From contig NZ_JAVKCH010000015.1 of the NCBI RefSeq assembly GCF_040222815.1, positions 310,001 to 374,000 of the forward strand: a DNA stretch of 64,000 nt, read 5' to 3'. This document shows, one piece after another, positions 44,363-52,697 of the stretch (positions within the stretch are counted from its first letter, which is position 1; each line of letters begins with the position of its first letter). The notes below the pieces were generated by a model, which saw only the letters and a list, made by a program, of their open reading frames with translations, was not told where the DNA came from and made no database searches. Source of the DNA: Imperialibacter sp040222815 (lineage in GTDB: Bacteria > Bacteroidota > Bacteroidia > Cytophagales > Cyclobacteriaceae). Both the position numbers and the translations under genes were made by a program.

Positions 44363-46726
44363 CTACTTTTTTTGCAAAATCTGTATTGGGAAATCATTGC
44401 CGAAAGAGAAACTGGCCGGGTATTGTGACTTGCCTTTATACTCCTCTGATAGCGCTGGCACCCGCTGCTCAATATAAGAGCTCAACTCCCTGATGGTAAT
44501 GATACCATCAGTCGAAGAAGCCATGTTTTTGCCTGACAGCCCTTCGAGGATGGAATAAGTAAAAACACCGTGCCCCAGTTGCTCAAATTCGGTGGCAAAT
44601 TGCTCCGAGCCCGCAGCCGTAAGCCAAAAGGTACCAGTACTTCTGGCCAACTGCGCCAGGGCTTTCTCCTCAGCCGCTCCCCTGGTGGCAACTGTTTGCA
44701 ACGCCCCGGCCGACTGACAAGCGTCGATAATAAAGACCTGCTTCTGGGCATTTATCTTCATCGAAAGCTCTTTCAGGTCAGCAGCCGAAACAGCCCTGTC
44801 TTTCAGGGTGCCAGTGTTCCCATACATTTGGGTGACGTCGTAAGGCACTAAATAAAATTCATTCTCTGCATCTTCCTCACTTACAGTGCCGTGGCCCGCA
44901 TAGTAGAACACGAACAGGTCTTGCTCATTGATGTTCTTTGAAATCTTTGCAAAAGCTGCAAGAATACTCTCCTTAGTGACCTGGCTGTCGTAGAGCTCCG
45001 TCTTCTCCACTTTCGCAAACAAGTCCGTGCTGGAAGCATCCAGCTGCTTAGCCACACTCCTGGCGTCTGTTAAAGCGTAGTTTAGCTCATACTTTGGATT
45101 CTTGTATTTGTTGATCCCCACAATAAGCGCCACCAACTTGGGCTTGGCCTCCGCATTCGCCTGATACCTGACGATCAGTTTGGCTTTTTCTGACTCTATG
45201 CCTTCTTTGTTGACTGCCACGGCATAGAAGTAGTTTTCTTCTCCATAAGCATTGTTGAGGCTTGCAGTAAAATCAAAGTCGGTGCTGTTTCCCTGGCTTT
45301 TCTTGGTAGCTAGCAGCTTGGCATTGTGGTAGAGCCTCACCTCTGTGGTGTACTCCGGATGTTCGGTAATCTGCACCTTCAGTTCCAGACTCTTCTGGCT
45401 ACTGCTGAGGGCCGAAGCGGAACTTCCTCTTGCATTTCCCCCCTGAGTCAACGTGATGGATGAAACATGCTCTATGTCTTGCTCCAACGTAGTACTGCTC
45501 TCCGAAATGGTAACTCCTGAAAGGATTTTGGCTAATAGATTGGGCGTGTAGTACTTATCAAAAGTGGCATCAAGACTCACCCGGCTTAGTAAATTTCGCT
45601 CCGTCCAGTAAATTTTTGAAATGGCTTCCAGGCTTCCATCGATCTGCCCCCCTCGGGACACAGTAACAAGATCGTCGTTGGCATCGGCGTAAATAAACCC
45701 TACGATCTCATTGGCTTCGGCATTGTAAATCTGAGTGACGTTGTTATTGCTATAGTTAATCAGAAAGCTTTTTCCGTCGTGCAGCGGATAAATTCTCTTT
45801 TTATCAACCCCCTGGTTGGCCGGTGCCATCATCAGCTTGACCTTGTCTCTCTTTGTGGAAAAGACTTTTTCTTTTGAAGAGATATCAAACACATCAAAAC
45901 TGTAGTCGACACTGCTGCTCATCAGCAAGTTATCTTTGAGAACGGCTGACGTATAAAGCGAAACAGAAACCAGGTTAAGCTGGTCGTAGATTTTGTTGTA
46001 TCGGTTGGCAGCCATTTGATACTCCCAAAAGGCGATCTTACCTGGTAAGCCTTCGCAAGAAATAATGCTCTTGCCGTCTACTGAATACTGAACAAAATGA
46101 TAATAGGCTTTCCTAAGCTCCTCGACCACTTTGCCCGACTGAATGTCGTAAATAATCGCTGGCTCGGCCCCAAGGTATCCCGACTTAAAACTAGCGAGGA
46201 TATTGCGGCCATTTGGGTCGAAATCCAGACCGCTTACATGATGCGATACGCCGCTGATTTTTTGAACCTGCTTCGCATTGTCCGAAAGGTTGTAAACATA
46301 AATTTCAGATCCCTCAGTGCCAACAGCCAGAAGATTGTCTGTGTAGCTAATTGCTACTCTGGTGATGTCCTTTGTCACATCAATTGCGGCCAGTTGCTCC
46401 CCATTTATGATGTTGAGAACCACAATGGAATTGCCCTCCACGCTAACAACCTCATTCTTTGACTGACTAATTCTCAGGTCAAATGGCGATTGATGCACAC
46501 CCTTGAATGTCCTGACCGTTTTCCCAGACACGGCATTTATCAGTTTAATCGTTTTATCATCGAAGGCAAATGCTATTAGTTGACCGTCGTTGGAAACAGT
46601 AAGGCTGTTTTGCTTCGAGTGAACCTGCTCTTCATCATAGGTCAGCCGTAATTTGTCGACGGTGGTTTGAGCAAGCAATGACCCCAAAGAAATGGCTAAA
46701 AAAGCGAGGCAGACGGACAGTTTCAT
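44363..46726 (-). CDS. WD40-repeat caspase-family (C14) peptidase
   Basis: This 787-residue protein has a signal peptide (MKLSVCLAFLAISLGSLLAQ) and a WD40-like beta-propeller at about residues 25-400. A linker follows (440-525, with an Ig-like LELKVQITEHPEYTTEVRLY), then a caspase-like peptidase domain at about 528-785. The catalytic pair is H612 (FYYAGHGTV) and C670 (FIIDACQSAG). The domain order propeller then caspase is recurrent in Bacteroidota. Being secreted, it is not a classical cytoplasmic cell-death enzyme. It is the last gene in a leftward series, 22 bases after the RmlD-like gene. Confidence 0.9.
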   Translation of the reverse strand: MKLSVCLAFLAISLGSLLAQTTVDKLRLTYDEEQVHSKQNSLTVSNDGQLIAFAFDDKTIKLINAVSGKTVRTFKGVHQSPFDLRISQSKNEVVSVEGNSIVVLNIINGEQLAAIDVTKDITRVAISYTDNLLAVGTEGSEIYVYNLSDNAKQVQKISGVSHHVSGLDFDPNGRNILASFKSGYLGAEPAIIYDIQSGKVVEELRKAYYHFVQYSVDGKSIISCEGLPGKIAFWEYQMAANRYNKIYDQLNLVSVSLYTSAVLKDNLLMSSSVDYSFDVFDISSKEKVFSTKRDKVKLMMAPANQGVDKKRIYPLHDGKSFLINYSNNNVTQIYNAEANEIVGFIYADANDDLVTVSRGGQIDGSLEAISKIYWTERNLLSRVSLDATFDKYYTPNLLAKILSGVTISESSTTLEQDIEHVSSITLTQGGNARGSSASALSSSQKSLELKVQITEHPEYTTEVRLYHNAKLLATKKSQGNSTDFDFTASLNNAYGEENYFYAVAVNKEGIESEKAKLIVRYQANAEAKPKLVALIVGINKYKNPKYELNYALTDARSVAKQLDASSTDLFAKVEKTELYDSQVTKESILAAFAKISKNINEQDLFVFYYAGHGTVSEEDAENEFYLVPYDVTQMYGNTGTLKDRAVSAADLKELSMKINAQKQVFIIDACQSAGALQTVATRGAAEEKALAQLARSTGTFWLTAAGSEQFATEFEQLGHGVFTYSILEGLSGKNMASSTDGIITIRELSSYIEQRVPALSEEYKGKSQYPASFSFGNDFPIQILQKK

Positions 46727-46748
46727 CAGGACGTATTTTGAGGATTTC

Positions 46749-47642
46749 TTATCTCTTTAGCTGCTCCGCCAGCACGGCTATTCCCTCTTCAAAACTGTGA
46801 GGGTTGTAGCCAAGCACCTCCTTTGCCTTGTCCAGCACAAAACCCGTCTTTGGCGGACGTTTGGCTGGCTGGCTGAATTTAGAGCCATCCGTTTCATTGA
46901 TCAGCGACTTATCAAGACCAAAATAATCGGCAGTGGCAATGGCCATTTGATAAGGATTCATAAAGTCTTTGCCAGAAATATTAAAAACACCCTTAGCTTT
47001 TTTCTTCGCAATGAGGTAGCAACCCATGGCGAGGTCTTCTGCCAGCGTGGGGGTTCTCCATTGGTCATTCACCACGTTGATGGTTTTGCCGTCCTCAAGG
47101 CTTTTCTTTACCCACAAAATAATATTGCTCCGGCTCATGTCGAAAGCTATACCATACACCAACACTGTGCGGGCCATGGCCCAGTCTATTTTGCCAGCCA
47201 TCACAGCCTTTTCCGCTGCCAGCTTACTATCGCCATAGTAGCTCACCGGGTTAGCTTTGGCCTCCTCGCTATAAGGTCCATCCTCCCCGTCAAAAATAAA
47301 GTCCGTTGAAAGGTGCAAAAGAAATGCGCCACTAGCCTCACAGGCTTTTACTATGTTTTCAACCGCCGTTACATTTTGTAACCAGCAGCCCTCCTTATCA
47401 GTTTCGCACTGATCCACGTTGGTCATGGCAGCAGTGTGAATGACCACTTCCGGTTTTTCAGTAGTGATGACTTTTAGTGTCTCCGCAGCATTGGTAATAT
47501 CCATCGACTGGTACCGGATACCTTCTAGCGGAATCCTGCTGGCTCCTCTGCCAGTGGCAAGAAAGTCTTCGCCTTTTTCTCTAAGAAGTACAACCAGCTT
47601 TTGGCCCAGCAAGCCATTGGCTCCGGTGATCAGTATAGACAT
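46749..47642 (-). CDS. RmlD-like NAD(P)-dependent reductase (extended SDR)
   Basis: This 297-residue protein is an extended short-chain dehydrogenase similar to dTDP-4-dehydrorhamnose reductase. The nucleotide-binding motif is GANGLLG at 7-13, and the catalytic Tyr-x3-Lys is Y136-K140 (YYGDSK). Other RmlD blocks are VIHTAAMTNVDQCE and STDFIFDG. No other rhamnose genes (rmlA, rmlB, rmlC) are in the window, so the true substrate is open. It starts 3 bases after the cyclophilin stop codon in the leftward operon. Confidence 0.88.
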   Translation of the reverse strand: MSILITGANGLLGQKLVVLLREKGEDFLATGRGASRIPLEGIRYQSMDITNAAETLKVITTEKPEVVIHTAAMTNVDQCETDKEGCWLQNVTAVENIVKACEASGAFLLHLSTDFIFDGEDGPYSEEAKANPVSYYGDSKLAAEKAVMAGKIDWAMARTVLVYGIAFDMSRSNIILWVKKSLEDGKTINVVNDQWRTPTLAEDLAMGCYLIAKKKAKGVFNISGKDFMNPYQMAIATADYFGLDKSLINETDGSKFSQPAKRPPKTGFVLDKAKEVLGYNPHSFEEGIAVLAEQLKR

Positions 47643-47645
47643 AGC

Positions 47646-48509
47646 TTATTCATTATATTGAATACCGTATTTCTTTGTCAGCTCCTTTTTGGGCACTTCT
47701 TCTACCTCTATAGTCATGTATACTTCAACAGCAGGCACTGTCTGCACGGTTTTGACTGCTGCAATTTTATCCACAACATCTAATCCTTCCACCACCTGGC
47801 CAAAAACGGTATACTCGTCGTCGAGATGGGGTGCCCCGCCTATCGTTGTGTAAGCCTCTACCCTTTCAGGTGAGAAAGTTTTCTCAACGTAAATATCAGT
47901 AGTGACCTTTTCCTTAACAAGCGGAATAAGGCTTTGTACTTCGGCTGTATAGGCATCAAAATTTCCCGTCTTCCTTCCCTCCATATAGAGCTCAGTCAGT
48001 CTGTTTTTCACCTCAACCTGTGTAGAATCTTCCAGGAGCTTTCTGATAGCCATTCCGAGTTTTTCCTGGTCGATTTTCAGGGCTTCCTCAGATTCATAAA
48101 CCGTTCCCTGCACAATGTAAAACTGGTTGCCGCTTGACGCCCTGTCAGGGTTCACTTCGTCTGGCTGTCGGGCCGCAGCCAATGCGCCTTTTTTATGAAA
48201 ATACCTGGGTACAAACTCGGCAGGGACAGTATACTCTGGCTCTTTTTTATCCCGGGACTTTTTGCGGTTGATATCACCCCCCTGTATCATAAAATTATTC
48301 ATGACACGGTGGAAAATTGTGCTGTCGTATTTACCATTCTCTGCCAGCTTCAAAAAGTTTGCCTTGTGCTGTGGTGTCTCGTCATACAATACCGCCTTCA
48401 TGTCACCGTATGGCGTGTGTATTGTCACAAGATAGTCCTTGTTTCCACGGCAGGACGTAATCAACACCACAAACGAAAGTGCCCAAAATAACTGCTTCAC
48501 TCTGCTCAT
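47646..48509 (-). CDS. Cyclophilin-type peptidyl-prolyl isomerase lipoprotein
   Basis: This 287-residue protein begins with a lipoprotein signal (MSRVKQLFWALSFVVLITSC, cysteine 20). The cyclophilin domain is recognised from FHRVMNNFMIQGGD and NQFYIVQGTVY, and DDEYTVFGQVVEGLDVVDKI later. An insertion of about 70 residues (roughly 160-225, KLGMAIRKLLEDSTQVEVKN) splits the domain. It would assist protein folding in the periplasm. The start overlaps the hemC stop by 4 bases. Confidence 0.92.
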   Translation of the reverse strand: MSRVKQLFWALSFVVLITSCRGNKDYLVTIHTPYGDMKAVLYDETPQHKANFLKLAENGKYDSTIFHRVMNNFMIQGGDINRKKSRDKKEPEYTVPAEFVPRYFHKKGALAAARQPDEVNPDRASSGNQFYIVQGTVYESEEALKIDQEKLGMAIRKLLEDSTQVEVKNRLTELYMEGRKTGNFDAYTAEVQSLIPLVKEKVTTDIYVEKTFSPERVEAYTTIGGAPHLDDEYTVFGQVVEGLDVVDKIAAVKTVQTVPAVEVYMTIEVEEVPKKELTKKYGIQYNE

Positions 48510-49441
48510 TTCTTAAGTTGCATTTTAATCTCTTTCAATATAGCATCTCCTCCCTTGTCAAGAAGTCTTTCCGCCAACTTTTTGCCAAGCGCCCGTGCGT
48601 CAGCAACTTTTCCTGTAATACCGTCCTGCACAATCCTTTTTCCATTTAGGCTAATGATACCCCCTTTGATCTTAAGTCTGTCCTCATGTAAAGTAGCCAG
48701 CCCAAATACGGGAATGCTACAGCCTCCTTCCAGCGTTTCCAAAAAAGCCCTTTCAGCTATGAGCCTGGCTGCGGTATTTTGGTGGTTGACAGCATCTGCA
48801 ATGGCTTTTTTGATCATTGGGTCAAGAGAAGCACTTGCCTCCACAGCTACCGAGCCCTGACCAACGGCCGGTACAAATAAATCTGTGTCGAGCACCTGAG
48901 CAATTTTATCAGCAAGCCCCATGCGGTGAACGCCAGCGTATGCCAGCAAAAGTGCATCGCAGTGGCCTTCTTCCATTTTGCGAAAGCGGGTTTGAAGGTT
49001 TCCCCTCACTTCCACCGTTTTGATGTGTGGGAAATAGTGCTTCAACACGGCCACTCTGCGGGTGGAAGATGTGCCCACCACAATCGGTGTTTCTCTGTCT
49101 TCGAGCGAGATCCCATTTTTGTGGCTTACCAGTACATCATTGACTCTTTCCCGCTCAGTAAAGGCGATAATTTCAAAGCCCCTGGGCAGGCTCGACTGCA
49201 TGTCTTTGGCGCTGTGAACGGCAATATGCACACTTCCGCTGGCCAGCTGCTCTTCCAGTTCCTCAGTAAAAACCCCTTTGCTGCCAATTTTGGCAATAGA
49301 AACGTCAAGGACTTTATCGCCCTTTGTTTCGATGGTAACCAGCTCGGTAGCAAGGCCCTCTTTGTTCAGAAGCCCCGCAATATACTCAGCCTGCCACATG
49401 GCAAGTAAACTTCCTCTGGTTCCTATTTTTATTTTCTCCAC
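48506..49441 (-). CDS. hemC: Hydroxymethylbilane synthase (porphobilinogen deaminase)
   Basis: From the GTG at 49441 this enzyme has 311 residues. It polymerises four porphobilinogen molecules into hydroxymethylbilane in heme synthesis. The opening IKIGTRGSLLAMWQAEYIAG is typical, the dipyrromethane cofactor cysteine is C241 in EGGCSIPVFG, and the catalytic aspartate is D80 in HSAKD. Other heme genes are not in the window. A TTG start 33 bases upstream would overlap the preceding gene and add an atypical N-terminus, so GTG is preferred. Confidence 0.94.
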   Translation of the reverse strand: MEKIKIGTRGSLLAMWQAEYIAGLLNKEGLATELVTIETKGDKVLDVSIAKIGSKGVFTEELEEQLASGSVHIAVHSAKDMQSSLPRGFEIIAFTERERVNDVLVSHKNGISLEDRETPIVVGTSSTRRVAVLKHYFPHIKTVEVRGNLQTRFRKMEEGHCDALLLAYAGVHRMGLADKIAQVLDTDLFVPAVGQGSVAVEASASLDPMIKKAIADAVNHQNTAARLIAERAFLETLEGGCSIPVFGLATLHEDRLKIKGGIISLNGKRIVQDGITGKVADARALGKKLAERLLDKGGDAILKEIKMQLKK

Positions 49442-49463
49442 AACAACTAGCTTTAATTTTTCT

Positions 49464-49913
49464 TTACTGTGCAATCTTCATCTTAAAAGAAAGGTTTTCT
49501 TCCCGCACATCCACCACAAACCCTTTTTTCAAAAACTTGCGACCCAAAAGTACTGGGAATTTCATGCCTGAACGATCAGTGAGCGAGAATTCTGTTCTGA
49601 ACTTTTTGCCAAACAGCACCAGGCGTGTTTTGATGATCACTCTGTTTTCGATGTGTCCGGTTGAGCTTTTGATCTTCCGCTGGGTAAAATCACTTGTTTC
49701 AAATTTAGTACTGCCCTTCCTTCCAATGGTAGCCCCTGAAATCTGAAAACTGACTATCGGCGTGCCCTCCCTGTCACTTACTTTAATTCTCGAGCAGTGT
49801 AAGGCGGAGGTAAAAGCGCCAGTATCTACTTTGGCCTTGATATTGAAAAGATCCAGCTCCGGCAAGTCAATGATATCATTTCGCCCAATGGTATAGCTGC
49901 TCTTCATTCTCAT
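49464..49913 (-). CDS. Retropepsin-like aspartic protease (RimB/LysX-associated family)
   Basis: This 149-residue protein matches the family often called ATP-dependent zinc protease (PF05618), now regarded as retropepsin-like. The active-site motif is VDTGAFTSALH with D30, and the block FPVLLGRKFLKKGFVVDV corresponds to the second conserved region. In other bacteria such proteins work with ATP-grasp RimK ligases, but no such gene is seen nearby. It lies between hemC and holB, overlapping holB by 4 bases. Confidence 0.88.
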   Translation of the reverse strand: MRMKSSYTIGRNDIIDLPELDLFNIKAKVDTGAFTSALHCSRIKVSDREGTPIVSFQISGATIGRKGSTKFETSDFTQRKIKSSTGHIENRVIIKTRLVLFGKKFRTEFSLTDRSGMKFPVLLGRKFLKKGFVVDVREENLSFKMKIAQ

Positions 49914-51052
49914 TGGTATTGGATCACTCCTGTTCTTAGAAGCCCGGCCATTTGGAGTGACAAGTCCATAAACAAAATCCGTGGATTCGCATTTCGCTCC
50001 AGGTGATAAATAGAGTCGTTCAACAGCCTGGAAGCCGATTCAATGATGGGAAGGGATATCGACTTGGCAAATTTGCTGACAAACTCTTCCTCATGAGGCA
50101 TCGTTCGTTGTAAGCTGGCCTCTCCGGCATTTACAATGAGCGACTCTCTGAAAATGGTAAGGCCGTATTCCAGCAAGCTTCGCTGAGCCATTTTCGACAT
50201 GCCGTTGAACTTATCAGTGAGCCCGGCCATGCCCTCAAAATCCGACGACCAGCAAATCCGCATCCACTCTCTGAAAATGGTCGTCGACTCGTCTTCAACC
50301 TCGTTGAGCAGGCTCAACGCCAGGTTCATATTGCCGGCAGCCAGCCTGGCCACCGACTGCGCTTTTGCAGCGTCCACTTCGGCCGTTTTTACAAGATAGT
50401 CCGCCACTTCGTCATCGGTGAAGCCCCTGATACTTACCAGTTGTGTCCGACTGATAATGGTGTTGATGATGGCTTCATAGTTATTGGAAATGAAGAAGAA
50501 AAAGGTGTTTTCCGGCGGCTCCTCCACTATCTTCAGCAAGGCGTTCGCCGCTTGAACATTCATCTTCTCCGGTTGCCAAATGAGCATGGCCTTGTACCTA
50601 CCCTCAAAGGCTTTCAACGACAGCGCACTAATAATTTGGCGGCTTTCTTCTCTGTAAATAATTGCCTGCTTGCTCTCCGCTCCAAAATGGCGAGTCCAGT
50701 CCAGCAGATTGCCATAGGGCTGTTCGACGAGAAAAGGCCTCCACCACTTCAGGTAGTTTTTACAAACAACCTCCTTGAAGTCTTTATTGGGAATGTCTGC
50801 AATGGGAAAGGCGAAGGTGACGTCTGGATGAACCAGCTTAGCCATTTTGCTGCATGAAGGACATGCGCCGCAGGAGTCGGTGTCGCCTGGCTTGTCACAG
50901 TTGATGTACGTAATAAAGGCCAGGGCCAAAGAAAGGTTGGCACTGCCTTCCGGGCCGTTGAAAAGCTGGGCATGCGCCATGTGATTCTTTTGCACCGACG
51001 CTATCAATCTCGACTTCTCGTCTATTAGTCCTGGTATGTCTCTAAATTGCAT
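49910..51052 (-). CDS. holB: DNA polymerase III delta-prime-like subunit
   Basis: This 380-residue protein resembles the clamp-loader delta-prime subunit. The opening (IPGLIDEKSRLIASVQKNHM, then AHAQLFNGPEG) fits, and the zinc-binding module has C52, C61, C64 and C67. The P-loop (GPEGSANLS, 33-41) lacks the catalytic lysine, as expected for delta-prime. The block LLKIVEEPPENTFFFFISNN carries the SRC-like region, which reads SRTQLVSIRGF further on. It joins the GlmU-like gene without a gap. Confidence 0.9.
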   Translation of the reverse strand: MQFRDIPGLIDEKSRLIASVQKNHMAHAQLFNGPEGSANLSLALAFITYINCDKPGDTDSCGACPSCSKMAKLVHPDVTFAFPIADIPNKDFKEVVCKNYLKWWRPFLVEQPYGNLLDWTRHFGAESKQAIIYREESRQIISALSLKAFEGRYKAMLIWQPEKMNVQAANALLKIVEEPPENTFFFFISNNYEAIINTIISRTQLVSIRGFTDDEVADYLVKTAEVDAAKAQSVARLAAGNMNLALSLLNEVEDESTTIFREWMRICWSSDFEGMAGLTDKFNGMSKMAQRSLLEYGLTIFRESLIVNAGEASLQRTMPHEEEFVSKFAKSISLPIIESASRLLNDSIYHLERNANPRILFMDLSLQMAGLLRTGVIQYQ

Positions 51053-52252
51053 CTATTCTTCCTCCCACGACCTGAATTTAGCTGACCTTTCGAACACTTC
51101 CATCAATATTGCCCTTTCTGTTTCGTCCAAAGGCATTTTTCTTCTTTCCAGCACTCTGCTGGCGGTATCAAGTGCCTGCTCAATTCTGTAGGTAGCAAAG
51201 CCTTCTGAGCCGCCCCAGGCAAACGAGGGAACAAATGACTTGGGAAACCCACCGCCAAAAATATTGGCACTTACGCCAACTACCGTCCCTGTGTTGAACA
51301 TGGTGTTAATGCCACATTTTGAATGGTCGCCCATCAGTAAGCCACAAAACTGCAATCCTGAGTCAACAAATGCCTCATCCGGAAAGCTCCATACCTTCAC
51401 ATTGGCATAGTTATTTTTGAGGTTGGAAGCGTTTGTATCGGCACCCAGATTGCACCACTCACCTAAAACAGCATTGCCCAAATAGCCGTCGTGGCCTTTG
51501 TTGCTATTGCCAAAAAAAACAGCGTTGGAAACTTCGCCTGCTACCTTGCAATAAGGCCCTACGGTGGTGTTTTCACGGATAGCAGCCCCCATGCCAATGA
51601 TCGAATGCTCGCTCATGGCAAAGGGCCCTCTTATCATGGCTCCCTCCATTATCTGAGCATTCTTTCCTATATAAACAGGCCCGGTTTCAGCGTTGATGAT
51701 CGCACTCTTAATGGAGGCTCCAGGCTCTATGAAAACATTTTCACGATTGTAAACCCGGGTAAATGGGTCGGCAATATCTTCCGATATTCTACCAGCCGTG
51801 ACCAAGTCGAAGTCGCTGCGAATCTGCACACCATTCCACTGAAAAATTCGCCAGGGACGATCGATCAAATGAACCTCGCCTTCAAAAACCACTTTTTTCT
51901 CCAACTTTAAGCTGGCAAGCTCACCGTATGGTATTTGGGCGGAAGAACGAAAAGCAGCGAGGTGATTGCCAACCATGAGCCCCTCACCTTCTCCGAGGTT
52001 AATAATAGCTTGAACAAGCTGCTCGGTAGGGCATAAGGCCCCATTGATATAGAAATTGTCAGAGGTGAAGTGGCTGGGAAATTTGGCAGACAAATAATCC
52101 TCTGTGAGAAACGACACTTTGTGCCCGGTAAGCTTCTGCCACTTCTCATTCACCTTTAATATACCTAGCCGTATGTCTGCCAACGGGCGTGTATAGGTGA
52201 AGGGTAAAAGCTGGAGGCGCAGAATAGGATCGTCGAAGAGAATAATATTCAT
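51053..52252 (-). CDS. GlmU-like putative sugar nucleotidyltransferase
   Basis: This 399-residue protein has an N-terminal region of about 170 residues resembling a nucleotidyltransferase (LFDDPILRLQLLPFTYTRPL, ADIRLGILKVNEKW) and a left-handed beta-helix made of hexapeptide repeats at about 190-345 (GPVYIGKNAQIMEGAMIRGP). It is similar to the family of GlmU-related proteins widespread in Bacteroidota. The exact sugar nucleotide is unknown. A separate transcript from rpmE is likely, as a strong terminator lies just upstream. Confidence 0.88.
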   Translation of the reverse strand: MNIILFDDPILRLQLLPFTYTRPLADIRLGILKVNEKWQKLTGHKVSFLTEDYLSAKFPSHFTSDNFYINGALCPTEQLVQAIINLGEGEGLMVGNHLAAFRSSAQIPYGELASLKLEKKVVFEGEVHLIDRPWRIFQWNGVQIRSDFDLVTAGRISEDIADPFTRVYNRENVFIEPGASIKSAIINAETGPVYIGKNAQIMEGAMIRGPFAMSEHSIIGMGAAIRENTTVGPYCKVAGEVSNAVFFGNSNKGHDGYLGNAVLGEWCNLGADTNASNLKNNYANVKVWSFPDEAFVDSGLQFCGLLMGDHSKCGINTMFNTGTVVGVSANIFGGGFPKSFVPSFAWGGSEGFATYRIEQALDTASRVLERRKMPLDETERAILMEVFERSAKFRSWEEE

Positions 52253-52264
52253 GGCGCAAAAATA

Positions 52265-52302
52265 AAAAAGTCTTTAGGAACTAAGCATCCTAAAGACTTT
52301 TT
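52265..52302 (-). terminator. Terminator after rpmE
   Basis: AAAAAGTCTTTAGGA (52265-52279) pairs perfectly with TCCTAAAGACTTTTT (52288-52302) over 15 base pairs with an 8-base loop. The terminal A/T runs make it effective on both strands. It ends the leftward rpmE transcript and separates it from the GlmU-like operon. Confidence 0.88.
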
Positions 52303-52332
52303 GAACAAACTTCTTTTCAGAAGAGGTTTTGC

Positions 52333-52581
52333 TTATTTCTTATTTACATAGCGCTTGTTGAATTTCTCAACACGGCCAGCAGTATCCACAAACAGTTTCT
52401 TGCCGGTGTAAAACGGGTGTGAAGCTGAGCTCACTTCCACTTTCACTACGGGGTATGTCTTACCATCTTCCCACTTAACGGTCTCCTCAGAGTTCATTGT
52501 GGAGCGAGTAATAAAAGAATAGTCGCTTGAAGTGTCCTGAAATACCACTTCTCTGTATTCTGGATGTATGTCTTTTCTCAT
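52333..52581 (-). CDS. rpmE2: Ribosomal protein L31 type B
   Basis: This 82-residue protein of the large ribosomal subunit is recognised by MRKDIHPEYREVVFQDTSSD and SHPFYTGKKLFVDTAGRVEK. The zinc-binding cysteines of the type A form are absent, so it is type B (C-minus). It is a single-gene unit with a strong promoter upstream and a strong terminator downstream. Confidence 0.97.
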   Translation of the reverse strand: MRKDIHPEYREVVFQDTSSDYSFITRSTMNSEETVKWEDGKTYPVVKVEVSSASHPFYTGKKLFVDTAGRVEKFNKRYVNKK

Positions 52582-52621
52582 TTTGAAAGTCTTTTAAGGA
52601 ACTGATTCCTAAATCGGACGG

Positions 52622-52652
52622 CAAATATAACAAAAGCTTTTTTTTGCTCCAA
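52622..52652 (-). promoter_or_regulatory. Promoter of rpmE
   Basis: Read leftward, TTG is at 52650-52652 and TATATTTG at 52622-52629 with a 20-base gap, an exact fit to the Bacteroidota consensus. A short repeat, GGAA-CTGA-TTCC, lies in the leader between the promoter and the start codon. Confidence 0.7.
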
Positions 52653-52670
52653 TTGTGAACGGCAAATATT

Positions 52671-52678
52671 TACCTTTG
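52671..52678 (+). promoter_or_regulatory. Candidate -7 element for the pabB-pabC operon
   Basis: TACCTTTG matches TAnnTTTG exactly, 19 bases before the TTG start codon at 52698. Upstream TTG elements at 52653-52655 and 52644-52646 give gaps of 15 and 24 bases, both off the ideal. It is divergent from and interleaved with the rpmE promoter. Confidence 0.45.
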
Positions 52679-52697
52679 ATGTTTAATAATCAGTCAT

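Noticed and set aside
44363..46726. Caspase protein as part of an anti-phage system
   Set aside because: It has a signal peptide and sits in a housekeeping operon without other defence genes, so a cytoplasmic abortive-infection role is not supported.
52257..52264. TATTTTTG as a -7 element for the GlmU-like gene
   Set aside because: It would place the transcription start on the start codon and has no -33 TTG at a fitting distance.
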